From contig JASANC010003886.1 in the NCBI GenBank assembly GCA_030248135.1, positions 151,097 through 215,096 on the forward strand: DNA of 64,000 bases, read 5' to 3'. The first letter of the stretch is position 1; each line of letters opens with the position of its first letter. Origin of the DNA: Theristus sp. LFF4_11 (taxonomy: Eukaryota; Nematoda; Chromadorea; Monhysterida; Xyalidae). Below the pieces are notes generated by a model. That model was not told the DNA's origin. It did not search any database and was given only the letters and a program-made list of their open reading frames with translations. Position numbers and translations under genes: made by a program. Positions 25,340 to 37,216 of the stretch are shown here, piece by piece.

Positions 25340-26280
25340 CAGGATAATCATCGTTGTCGTCATCGAGATTCACATATAGCAGTGGCGCAAGTTCATCTTC
25401 AGCTTCGTCTTCATTGATGTCATCAGATTTATCCTCTCGACCCTTTAGTTTCACTTTTTTCAGCTGCTCAATGATCGTTTTCATTGTTCTCAATAATTGC
25501 CGACATTCGGTGTTCGAAATTGATGATCACTTTCTGGTGCAGCGCCCGATCATCGTTGATTTTTTGCACACCACTGCGAATTTTGGTTTTCAAATTGTCG
25601 AAAATGTTTGGCACCGAACGGTACACAATTTCCATGAGGTGCCCCAAACCCATAGGTCAAGAGAAAAATTGAAACAAGTGCGCGAGTGGCTGTCGGCGTC
25701 GTTCGGTTATCGCTGGATCGGCCGCATAGGCAGAATTGAATGGCCCGAGAGGAGTCCGGACATGAAGCCTTTGACTTCTGCGTTTGGGGGCATCTGACGG
25801 ATAATGTGGGACATTTTCGGCGCCCACCACTGCAGCGGTGTGCAAAAAAATCATCGATGATCGGGCGCTGCACCAGAAAGTGCTCATCAGTTTTAAACAT
25901 TGAATGTCGGCGTTCATTGAGAACAATGGAAAACACATTGAGCAGCCGAGAAAAATGAAACTTAACGACCGTGAGCATGAACATGATGACATCAGTGAAG
26001 TTGAAGCTGACGATGAGCTTGTGCCACTGTCAGATGAGATTCTCGATGACGACAATGATGTTTATCTTGAGTAAAAAAAACTGAATTTAGGTGATCGATT
26101 TTTGAGTTTTTATGTATTTCTGCTGAACTATTATTGAAAAAGTGGAATTTCAGGATAAATTTGAACACACAAAATGTGTTCCTTATTTCTAAAAGTGTTT
26201 CAAGTTTCACGGCTTCAAGTGCAACCAGTTGGCCGCACGAGCCGTTTACTTTTGTTATGTTTTTTTGGGACACCCTGTAT
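25340..26280. mobile_element. Mariner-type transposon debris, two fragments head to head
   Basis: On the plus strand, 25670-25800 encodes GRIEWPERSPDMKP and then, in another frame, FDFCVWGHLTDNV. This is the mariner transposase block SPDxxPxDFxxWG, which carries the third catalytic acid. It is broken by a frameshift. The minus strand of 25340-25650 carries a second copy of the following region (IFDNLKTKIRSGVQKINDDR), and the plus strand of ~25820-26070 carries its counterpart (IDDRALHQKV). The fragments are therefore head to head around 25660. The right edge TTTTGGGACACCCTGTATAT is a typical mariner terminus. Not functional. Confidence 0.8.
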
Positions 26281-28918
26281 ATATGTTTGAAAAGCAATAT
26301 GGAAATCAAGGTTGCTAGGAAAATTTACATGCTGGTTTGCTGGTCAACCACAAAATCAAAACAACGGAAAAGGAAAACAAACCAAAAACAATTGCACACC
26401 ACTGTTGTTCATATTTTTGCCGTGAAGTTACCAGAGGCATTGACGCGTGCTGTGTATGTTCTGTTGAATGACAGGCCACCAAATAAACAACAGCATGTTT
26501 CGCTTGAATTGTGAAAAGTCGGCATTTCGGTGCAAACATCATAAATGCATCCAAAGCGAATGTAAGTGCCCATACGTACATGTGTGCAGACCTACCGCCA
26601 CCGCAAAAGTAATATGGTTCCAAAGAGTAGTTTATAAGTTTCCCCACGTTATGTACGCTTCGTAATAATCAGAGTGAAGAATAATAAAGCTCTAAAGCCA
26701 AGTTGTCTTTGCACCAACGGGCGCACACAGCGGGCGTGTTGTATTCATTTTTTCTCTGCGACTGCTTTGTGTGTACGTAGCTTTTAGAGACACAGCGGTG
26801 CGCGGCAAAGAACCAGTGAACAACAGCATCAGCAGCAGTATGCGCCATAATCTTGGTTGCTCCAAACACCTTTTTGGCACGACCAAAACAGCTGACTTCA
26901 TCGGGCGCACGCCAGTGTTTCTTTGCTCCTCCACTGAACGTGTACTTTTGCACACAGCTGTACAGAACACTTTTGATTCGCTGTTCATTTTATACAAACT
27001 CATTCTTGTCAATAGGTACTTCCAAATGGGTTCGTGAGAGCAGTGTTCACTAAAAAAACAACACGCAGCGTTTCACGCAACAGTGCTGAGATAGGAGAGG
27101 CAAAAAGTTTCAAGCAACGATTCTCGCAAGGTTGTGCGCAGCTTACTTGTTTTTGTAACACTGTTGCGCGAAAAACGCGGCGTGAATCAGCGCGATGCGT
27201 AAAATGAGCGTGTTGTTTTCTCAGTGTGTGTTTTTTTGGACAATAATTGGGCGACATTTTGTTTTTGTGTTCCTGACGCATGTGAGACGTTCAAAGGTGT
27301 GCGTCTTCGTTGTGCTCTTCCGACAGCCGCGGCAACAATTTTTGAAACGGCGCAGTGCCCAAAATCGCACATAACAATCTCCAACCGACTGTGAAATTTG
27401 AAACGGGCAGCTACATTTTCAGCGCAACTTGTTCTTGCCGCTCAACAAAGAACAAGATCGTTCCAATCCGAACAAGATTAGTACAGGCTTTTTATGCCTG
27501 TCCTTTGTTTTAAAGTTTCATATCAACTTACACACACCACCGCACGCACAGCAACAGGGTTAGCATTGAGATGACACGTCTTACATAACGTCTGCATTTC
27601 TTGTATTATTGCGATGCTGGAAGTCTTTTAGTGACAAAAACACTTTACGTTTTTTGTTTGCTCGAAAGAAATCACCAAAGCATGCAGCAGAACATTGAAA
27701 ATTTACGAATTCAACAAACAAGCAGAAAGGACAAACATACAATATTTTGGCATGAGTTCATGTAATTGAAATACAGCTAATTTCGTCTGGAACCAAATGA
27801 ATGCAACATGAACCCCTGAGACTCGAGCATTCATTTACTCAGTTATTTCAAATAAACAACTGATACGGGAGGCGACCGTAACAGTTTCTAAGGTGAGAGC
27901 ACGTTGACATTAATGACATTGTTTTATGCATCTCTGTTTAGTCCGTTGCACATAATGACTGTGTACATAAACCAAACAAAGTAATAGCAAACATTGCTGA
28001 GAACAGCAGTTGCATGCTGCTGTAAGTGGTGCAGTATCATAAACAACACGAGCTGGCAATGTTACTGGCGATATGATCACATGAATCAAAACCATTGCAC
28101 CAGATTTTACATAAAACATGAAAACATCTCTTGTTAGCTGGTTAAACTGAAAAAATGCTTATTACCGCGTCTAAAAATGTTGAACTATGTCAATGTAGAA
28201 GCCATGACTATAAATCTTATGATAGTTTTCTAAAATACAGCATTATTGTGGATCTTTAGGAAGGGCATTTTATTTATATTGCCGTGATGATAGGCATGTT
28301 CATATTAAACCGGAAATTAAGCACAATCGTGGTCGTTCAAAAAAGGATGTATATGTGATTGAGTGTCTGTGATTAGCACATTCACACAAATTGTTGTGGT
28401 GAACTCACCGAGTTGTGGCGAATTGAGAAAACTAAACATCTGAAATGCACCGTACGCAATGCGTTTAGTTTATTATAGGCCTCGTTCTGTCGGCGCTATA
28501 TTTTTTTCAATTTCTTTTTTTGCTGTCGTCTTTTTCTCAAAGAAACTGGCTAAGTAAAACAAACGTTCTAAATATCGATCTGATGTAACGTTCAACACAA
28601 CGCTTTCACAAACATGGCAAATCAGGTCATCCGATGTGCGGTTTCGGTTAATGCAGCAGAAGCCAATCACAAATTCCTGCAATTATTCTGCTGGAAAAAT
28701 CATGTACTAACGCTGCTGCCTATAAAGTAAAACGTTTTTTAAACAAACGAAAATAAGATGAGATGTAGCAAATACAAGTTGTTCAAGTAGTGTTACCCCA
28801 CAAATATAGACATTGTTTCAATAACCAAAATTACCCGAAGACGCTACTTTACGCTATTTTGCTAAAAGAGATCAGTATTTTTGTGGCGACAACTGCAGTG
28901 GGCCGGCGAACACACAAA
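26281..28918. other. Gene-free region
   Basis: About 2.6 kb between the mariner debris and the astacin-Hint gene. Open frames at 26.3-27.4 kb and 28.5-28.7 kb show no recognisable motif, and I could not link them by splicing. A fragment at ~28240-28370 (plus) reads like a decayed coding piece (YCRDDRHVHIKPEIKHNRG) and may be transposon-derived, but I cannot name it. Confidence 0.45.
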
Positions 28919-31900
28919 ATGCAGATTTATTTGACAATACTAGCGTCGGTTTACACACTTTTGCATCACCATGCTTCCTGTCATCAGCGGTTACAAGCCA
29001 GACTCAGAGGCGGCGTTTTTCCGGTGATTTATTGTTTTCAATAAACATTCATTTGTGACGTTGACGTGAAAAATGCAAGCAAGTGCAAAATACAAAATGC
29101 TGATTTGAATATCTCTGACACAGGGTTACGCAGACCCTCGACCACCGACTCCATTCATGGAACGCGAGCAGTTAATTCGTGAGCGTGTGCGAGAAGGAAG
29201 CAAAGAATATCAAACAATGACTGCTACCGAAATCACGCAATTGCAGTCACTGATGCTGAAATACATAAAGTGCACAAGAAATGTGGTATGCATTCAGACC
29301 ATCTATTCACCTGATCAGTACAATGTTGTACATGTATGCACGTCTGTTTGAGAAATCCATTATGCAATTTAGACACAGCAACTTGCTGTTTATGAAGCGC
29401 CTTTTAAATTCGACGACATAATTCCATCGGTGCAGCTTATGGAAGAGCTGGTGGCCGATGTTTGTCCAAACGAAGGTGAGTGGCCTTAGATATGTACATA
29501 ACGCTGCTTTGATGTTATCAGTTTTGACTTAGGTATAAAACAAAACTGAACAAAACAAATCTCGCCACCAGAAAGTGAGACACGGACGAATCAAGGCAAT
29601 TTGCATGCGGCGAGAGTTCGACGGCGACGGCAACTGATCAATTACCAATATAAATGGGCATCATTTTGGGACTCGAACTATCCGATCTACGTTACATTCA
29701 CGAACGACGCAGCCGCAAACAGCAAGCTGCAAGCAATCATGGCCAACATGGCAGCGTTCTACAAGAAGTACTCGTGCATCGATTGGCAGATCGGCGTTCA
29801 ACCACCAGCGCACACGCAGCACATCACGGTTGTCACCGAACAGAGCGGGTCAGCAAAACAAAACCGAACACTCAAAAAGCACATTAACATAAAATAATGA
29901 CACGAAGATTATAATTTGTGCAAGCAGATGTGCTTCTTACATCGGAAGAGATTATCGATTCGAAAATGGTAAACAGTGGCTATGGTTGTCGAGCAGCGGC
30001 TGCATTCACGTAAGAAAATACTTATTTTTTTGTATTTGTATTTAATAGTTTGCTAAGTTGAATTCTGAATCGCGGAAAATCAGTAAATTGCTTTGAATGT
30101 ATTTTAGTACGACACAGTGGTGCACGAATTTCTGCACGTTTTGGGCGTATTTCACGAGCAGTCGCGATCGGATGCGGCACAGTACATTACGTTGCACACG
30201 CACAACATTCAGGATGGCATGATTTGGAACTTTCAAGACTGCAGCAAATATGGATGTAGTCTTATTGGGCCGTATGATCTGGGATCTGTCATGCATTATG
30301 GACGTGTGAGCCAAACAAGTTACATGGCATCAGACCCTTAAACTTTGTTAAAAACTTAAAAGTTTCAGTTTGGGTTTGCTATCGACAAAGATCTTGGTAC
30401 ATTCACGACAAAAGACGAATCTATGACTGACACGCCTGGCATGGGATCGGACTTTTCTTTTTGGGATTTGAAGCGCGTCAATCAAATATATTGCTCAGGT
30501 GGGAAAGCATCTGAATAACTATAGTCGCCCTGTATAATTGTAGTATTAGCTGATTGGTTGCCTGAAACATCATGTTAAAAACAGAATGGATATTTTTTGA
30601 TTTTGTGATTAGTTTGTTTCACGTGGCAAACAATAAGATTTTTAGTGGAAAAATCTTGTTCATGATTTGTGAGTTGCAGACAAATCAAAAGCAGCAATTT
30701 TCATGGCAAAGAAACTATTGTTTTGGCAAAAAAACGACAGTGACGACGACGCTTTCTCCCGGGAAAAGATTACTGCAGAAATTGTTGCTCAAATTTTCAC
30801 AAACAAATGTTGAAGTTATGATTCAAAAGAAGCAATTTGAAAACGAACATCGCGGCCGCCGTCGTTCTTCTTGGAAAAACGAATTGACGGCAAAACAGAT
30901 TATTTGCTTTTTACATATGTACGTCACAGAAATCCTCAAAAACGTTTTTATTAATTAAAAAAATTAAAACAGCTAATAGATATTTTATAGCAAACTCAGG
31001 TCTCCAATTGTCGTCGTGGCCTTCGTTCATATTTTAGAACAAAATGAAGTTTTATTGCCATGAAAACTGCTGATTGTGATTTGTCTTCATCTCGCCAAAT
31101 CGCATACAATTTTCCACTGAAATCTCAGTCTGTTCACACAAACTAAACGCATAAAATCACAAAACCAAAAAATGTACATGTACATTCCAAAATCTTTTTT
31201 GAACCTGATTTTGATGTTCCAGGCAACCAATCAGCTAATACTATTATCAGATACATTACCCATAGCTACTATAGGCATCGTTTAGAAGTTTAAAAATACT
31301 TTTATCAAAACTTGCATTCCACCGAAAAGCGCTTCAGGAAGATGTCACAATACACTCGATTGTGGTTCAGTTGGCTACCAGAATCCAGCGAAATGTTGGC
31401 AATGCATATGTCCTACGGGTGTCGGCAATGACGGTACCTGCAACAATCCGTTACCAGGTGGGTGTTCAGCCGTATAATGCATAGTCTTTGATGAGCAAAA
31501 GTTATTCATGACCAGACCATCACTGCGGAGGCGTGATGACCGCCACGCATGAATGGCAAAGAATCACAGTGAATCGAGATCCACAGAACCCGTATCCAGA
31601 TGACTGCGTTTACATCATTCAGGTAAACTGTTAAAACAACATGAGTTTGATAAACTCGACTTCAAGAAGTCCACCACAAAATATGCGCAGAAAATTTTCC
31701 TACCTCTCTGATAATCTAAAGTTTTTTAGAACCCGCTCAGAAGAAGAATGCAATTTGTACCACGTGATTTATTTCTTTATGATAATGGAGTTCGCTCGTC
31801 TCGTTGCTACTGGGAAAATATCGAAGTTCGAATGGAAAACTACGAGCGAAGTACAGCTGTGTGCGTAATCGTGAAGTTATTTTACGATCATGTGAAAATT

Positions 31901-34900
31901 TTAAATGTCTAACTGTGCGGGTAATGCATTTCAGTTACTGTGGGTTCATAGGCGACAAGGTTTGGACTACTACAAGCGAACGATTAGTGTTCTACTATCG
32001 CGTTAAGTATGACTTTACCGGCACACGATCGTTCGAGTTCCGAATACACGGTTTGCATAGCTCACTCTGCGTATTTTGAAAATCTGTAGCTCTATTTCAC
32101 CATTGGTGATTCAAAGTCGATGAACATATTGCATCTAGAGTCCACAACAACAACGACCACCACCACAACAACAACGACAACTCCAACTTCAACTTCTACT
32201 GCAACTACAACTACTACAACTACAACAACAACAACGACAACTCCAACATCAACTTCTACTACAACTACAACTACTACAACTACAACAACAACAACGACAA
32301 CTCCAACATCAACTTCTACTGCAACTACAACTACTACAACTACAACAACAACAACAACAACAACAACAACGACAACTCCAACATCAACATCAACTTCTAC
32401 TACAACTACAACTACAACTACAACTACAACAACAACAACAACGACAACAACAACGACCACCACCACAACAACAACAACGACAACTCCAACTTCAACTTCT
32501 ACTACAACTACAACCACGACAACAACGACCATCACCACCACTACAACAACTACGACAACTACTTCTACCACAACAACTACAACTACTACAAGTACCACAA
32601 CTACAACAACTACCACAACAACAACTCCAACATCAACTTCTACGACAACTACAATTACTACAACGACGACAACAACAACGACCACCACCACTACAACAAC
32701 AACAACTACTACTACAACGACCACCACCACTACAACAACAACAACAACTGCTACAACGACCACCACCACCACCACCACAACAACAACAACTACTACTACA
32801 ACGACCACCACCACTACTACAACAACAACAACAACTACTACAACGACCACCACCACCACTACAACAACAACAACTACTACAACGACCACCACCTCCACTA
32901 CAACAACAACAACAACTGCTACTACAACGACCACCACCACCACCACTACTACTACAACAACAATAACTACTACAACGACCACCACCACCACTACTATAAC
33001 AACAACAACTACTACTACAACGACCACCACCACCACCACAACAACAACAACAACAACTACAACGACCACAACCATCATTACAACAACTACCACAACTACG
33101 ACAACTACTTCTACAACAACTACAACAACTGCAACCACGACAACAACGACGACCATCTCCACCACTACAACAACTACGACAACTACTTCTACCACAACAA
33201 CTACAACTACTACAAGTACCACAACTACAACAACTACAACAACAACAACTGCAACAATAACGTCTCCCACAACTTCAACCACTACAACCACGACAACAAC
33301 GACGACGACCACCACAACAACTGCTACAACCACGACAACAACCACGATATCCACGACAACGACAACGACCACCGCAACTACTACTACTGCCACAACGACA
33401 ACCTCTTCTTCTACTACTACCACGACAACCGCAACAATGACCATCACCACCACCACAACAACGACGACATCCACGAAAACCACAACGACCACTGCAAATA
33501 CTACCAGTACAACACCCACCTCAGCCACTATCACTACTACTACAACGAGAACTACACCTAAAAGTGAAGAAAACAAAGAAGTCAGTGAGGAAGATGAAAT
33601 TGAAGCGACAAAAAGCACTAGTACCACCACAGTAACTACCACAGTAACGACAACAACGGACCTTGGTGAAGTATGGCCACCATTGACCACAAGTAATCAT
33701 TATATAAGTGCTACATTTGTATATCTGTGATTAGGAACAGTTTTGAGCGCTTCAAACTTTTTCCACTGTCATTTTTTTAGCTGGCAACACGGACGAAGAC
33801 GAAAGACGAAGCGCTGCAGTAGAGATGGGTAGTCCGTGTACTACAACAAATCAGTGTGTCAGTGGCACTGTTTGCGGCGACTCACCTCAAGTGTGCGCAA
33901 GTGAGTTTGTTGTACACACGAGCTTTCCAAAATTAGAACTGCCTATTGCAAAACGACTCATAACAAATTCTCAATCCACAAAAATCACGCTGTATTTCAG
34001 AACCCAACAGTGCCACCTGTGTGACAACCGATGTATGTGTCAACAGCAATCAATGCGACGCTTCAACATCTTTATGCGCATGTTTGCTAATAAAAAGATG
34101 ATATTTTATGTCAATGTGCTTGGCTCCAAATATGTAAATGACACCTAACTTGCAGTACCACTGGGCAGCGGATGCACCGGAAGCGAACAGTGTGCATTGG
34201 GAGGACATTGCCTTGCTACGATCAGCGGCCTGCGATGTGCATGCCCAGCTTCTACCGAACAAATTGGACCAGCTTGTGTTGGTTGGTTGCTGCAAGAAAA
34301 ATATACAAATAATGAAATAATACAAGTAGAACTTTATAATATCATTCAGTTGCACAACCCAAGTATTCCCGATGTTGCTTTTAGTAATTCAAGATGGAGT
34401 GCAAGAAGTGTTAAGCACGACTTCACTGTTTTCGCTTGGCCGCAATCAATGCGTTCCAAAAGATATGTATGTACATGTCAAAAACCGAGGAGAAATTAGG
34501 ATGGACCAACTCAATGTCCATGATATGGTAGGTATAGTCGCCCTGGATATTTTGTAGTATTAGCTGTTTGGTTGCCTGAACATCAGGTTCAAAAAAAGAA
34601 ATTGGAATGGACATATTCTTTTTTCCAGCTTTGTGATTTCTGTGCGTTTGTTTTGTGTGGGTAGACAAGCAGTGAGATATTGATAGAAATAAATCTTGTT
34701 TGTGATTTATGAGATGAAGACATCAAAAGCAGCAGACTTCATAGCAAAAAAAGTTTATTTTGTTTCAAAAAACAACGACGGCGACGACGACAGTTGGAAA
34801 CCTGAATTCGCTGTCAAATAGTAGCTGCTTTAATTTTTTGATTAAGGAAAACGCTTTGTACTATTTGTGTGACGTACATTTTGTAAAAAGCAGACTTGTT

Positions 34901-36012
34901 TTGCTGTCAATTCCCCTTTCCAATAACAACGACGGCGGCGACGACAACGTTCGTTGTTCTTTCTTTGTCAAATTGACAATTCGCTTTGAAAAATGTTTCT
35001 GTTGAATCATAATTCCTGTTTTACCTTCAAGGTTTAAATTTAAAGCGACTACATTGTATTTCAGCAGCAATTTTTTTCCGAAGGGAAACGTCGTCGTCGT
35101 CAGTTATCGTCCCTTTTTTCGAACAAAAAAGAGTTTCTTTACCATGAAATTTGCTGCTTTTGATTTGTATGCAACTCCCAAATCATGAACAAGATTTTTC
35201 CATTAAAAATCTCACTGTTTGCCCACGCAAAATAAACGCACAGGAAATCACATTACTCAGAAAAAAGAAAAAAATTCTTTTTTGAACCTGATGTTCAGGC
35301 AACCAATCAGCTAATACTACAAAATATCCAGGGCGACTATATGAAATTAATGTGAATGTACAAGTACAAGTGTATTTTCAAACACAAGAATCTCAACGCC
35401 GTTTTAAAACTTCAGGTAAAAATTAGTTCTCCTGACGGCGCTCGGTACAGTCCAGTTGTGGCATTCTTTCATCGCGAAGTTTTGGTTGAGTACGAGTGTT
35501 TGCAAATAAAGACCAAGTCAAATAGAACGTTAAAAATTTCACTGTACCATCTGCTACCGAGATTCCCGTGCGATTTCGAGCATTATTTGCAAGAAGTCAC
35601 AAACTCGGCATTATTTGCTCACACTGTCCGACCGGGTGATTGTTTGCTGACTGAACAATCGAGAGGAACCTTCAAAAAAGATGAAATAACAACGGTAAAT
35701 TTTGAATCATTAGTTTATGGTTGCGCAAAACGAACTTTTTAAATGGGACAAGCTTTTCAGATTTCTCGTACAGTTTGTCAGGGTGCATACAACCCGATTA
35801 CAGCCGAGGGGAGCATTGTTGTTAACGGAGTGCACAGCTCTTGTTATTCAGTGGTCGAAAGTCATCGACTGCAACATATGATTGCCAAAGTGATTGTTCG
35901 CCTGCAAAAAGCGCTGCGTTGGCTGTGTGGCACTAGCGATGCTGACGGTTCAGTTTCAGTGCTACTGAGCTCATTAACTCACGTTGTCAACTTATTGTTG
36001 TCTGTGTCCTAA
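28919..36012 (+). CDS. Astacin-EGF-CUB-mucin-EB-Hint fusion protein
   Basis: Eighteen exons in consistent phase (4086 nt, 1,361 residues): 28919-29023, 29124-29285, 29373-29475, 29572-29848, 29928-30009, 30108-30305, 30369-30498, 31338-31457, 31516-31622, 31730-31860, 31935-32050, 32139-33692, 33781-33900, 34001-34081, 34156-34281, 34385-34527, 35416-35694, 35761-36012. Order: signal peptide (1-20); propeptide ending at RRRR (~140-143), a furin-type site; astacin protease (~145-352) with zinc motif HEFLHVLGVFHE (~249-260) and Met-turn SVMHYG; EGF-like module (~353-392); CUB (~393-510); Thr-rich mucin tract (~511-1028); EB-type Cys repeats (~1029-1137); Hint/Hog domain (~1138-1361). The Hint part has Cys ~1160 in NQCVPKDMYV, SPVVAFFHRE, SLYHLL (family TxxH, here SxxH) and VVNGVHSSCYSVVESH. 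Hint domains self-cleave at that Cys and may add a lipid. Predicted: a secreted or cuticular protease with an autoprocessing tail. Two separate genes remain possible. Confidence 0.8.
30518..31274. mobile_element. TAGTCGCCCTG foldback MITE, copy 1
   Basis: Sits in intron 7 (30499-31337) of the astacin-Hint gene. The left end ATAGTCGCCCTGTATAATTG leads into AGCTGATTGGTTGCCTG, and the right side returns as CAGGCAACCAATCAGC. Both ends match the copy at 34533-35341. Older and more diverged than that copy. Confidence 0.75.
32139..33692 (+). repeat. ACN-codon (Thr) repeat exon
   Basis: A single 1,554-nt exon made almost entirely of ACN triplets with scattered TCN, CCA and GCN codons. It encodes ~517 residues of Thr with PTSTST-type interruptions that recur every 20-40 codons. 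Such tracts are dense O-glycosylation (mucin-type) stalks. The last ~50 codons turn charged (KSEENKEVSEEDEIEATKS). Both boundaries are phase 1 and join in frame to the CUB exon and to the first Cys-rich exon. The opposite-strand poly-Val frame is a by-product. Confidence 0.9.
34533..35341. mobile_element. TAGTCGCCCTGG foldback MITE, copy 2
   Basis: Fills most of the intron between the two first Hint exons. It begins 5 nt after the GT of the splice donor (ATG|GTAGG then TATAGTCGCCCTGGATATTT) and ends with the exact inverse (AAATATCCAGGGCGACTATA). The flanking dinucleotide is TA on both sides, as for Tc1/mariner-type MITEs. The arms extend further (TTGGTTGCCTGAACATCAGG), and the inner parts also pair (GACGACG-rich blocks near 34780 and 35090). 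Confidence 0.88.
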
Positions 36013-37216
36013 ACGTATTGTTTTCAGGTTACTATCTAGATATAAAGAGTATGTAAAAATTGTAAAAATTATTAGAAAAATTAATAGACGGGTGCAAAAA
36101 ACACACGAGTTGCAACATATCAACTTACAACTGTGAAATCTCATATTAAACTTTGAACTTTGTTACACCAGCTAATTGCTGATACCAAACCAACGTATGT
36201 ATGTAATGTGCCCTATTCGCCGACCGGTTACGACAACGTTTACTGTCTGTATTGTGAGGCCGGTTACTCGAAATTGGTTGGATTGAATTCAATTTGTAGA
36301 CGCCGGGAGAGCACACGAGTTCACATACCATTCATTCGTAATTAACTTGCTTCTTCCATTCAATTCTGACTTGAATTGATGGTTGTTTTTACCGTATCCG
36401 GACCTTTCTCGCACGGACAGTTCCCGTTCGTTCGGACCTTTCCCGCGAGGACCTTTCCCGCGCGGACCTTTCCCGTACCGTGTTTCTGTTAGCGTTTTAT
36501 GGTTCGTTTGTTAAATCGTTCGTTTTCCAGCGTATTTATTTATTGAAAATTCAAAAAAATAAACTTGAGCAAAATCTATTCATTTTTTTTCGGAAATCTT
36601 AAAAAATGTTGCTCAGTCTATTTAAAAAATCCAGCGACAAAATTTTTCATGTTTTTTTGCCTCGCTCATGCTGCCTCATAAATAAGCAGATACGCCGCCT
36701 CCAGATGTCTCAGCAGAAAGAAACAAATTGTATTTGAAATTCCGATAAATGATTTTGGCACTTCATCCATTGAACACGACAAACTGCAAATCAACGGCAA
36801 TCAGGTGGTTCCGTGTCATCTTGTAGCCTGCTATGCTCGTTGTGGAGCCCTGTGTGCTTGAATGCTTCAAAACGAACGCTGCGGGAAAGGTCCGCGAATC
36901 GTTCGTTCGAATCGAAAATTCTTTCGATCGAGGGAAAGTTTTTCTCTAGCTGCTCAAAAACCGTAAATGTGGATATTCCTTCAAAATACAAATAAAAAGC
37001 AAAATAAACAAAACAGAAGCTACATTAAGCTTTTGATAGATCTCACTAGGCAGCGGGGCTGCACAAATAAATAATCAAAAATGACTAATAGTGATGCACC
37101 TAAAAAGCTTTCAGCTGTGTCCACAAAACTTTACTGAAACCTAACATGGTGTGATGGAGAAGAAATTCAATTTTTGCTTACCTTCCAAATAATTGCACCA
37201 ACACGCCCGGTGAGAA
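36013..37216. other. Intergenic; one unassigned Cys-containing exon-like frame
   Basis: Between the Hint gene and the galaxin-like gene. The plus-strand stretch 36166-36345 has an acceptor-like start (TTACACCAG) and encodes CNVPYSPTGYDNVYCLYCEAG, ending in a stop at 36343-36345. It resembles a small Cys module and could be an alternative 3' exon of the astacin-Hint gene or a remnant; I could not connect it. The rest is occupied by the foldback at 36393-36901. Confidence 0.4.
36393..36901. mobile_element. Foldback element with GGACCTTTCCCGCG ends (deleted copy)
   Basis: Left end CGTATCCGGACCTTTCTCGC followed by several GGACCTTTCCCGCG units; right end GGGAAAGGTCCGCGAATCG. The inner flank TCGTTCGTTTTCCAGCGTAT and the CATCTTGTAGCCTGCTATGC block are shared with the complete copy at 39772-40753. 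Compared with that copy it has lost most of the right-hand repeat arm. Confidence 0.8.

Noticed and set aside
26281..28700. Overlapping open frames of 60-110 codons
   Set aside because: No domain, signal peptide, codon pattern or splice pairing supports any of them.
32092..33690. A 532-residue poly-valine frame on the minus strand
   Set aside because: It is the reverse reading of the ACN (Thr) repeat exon. The plus strand has matching splice sites and phases on both sides.
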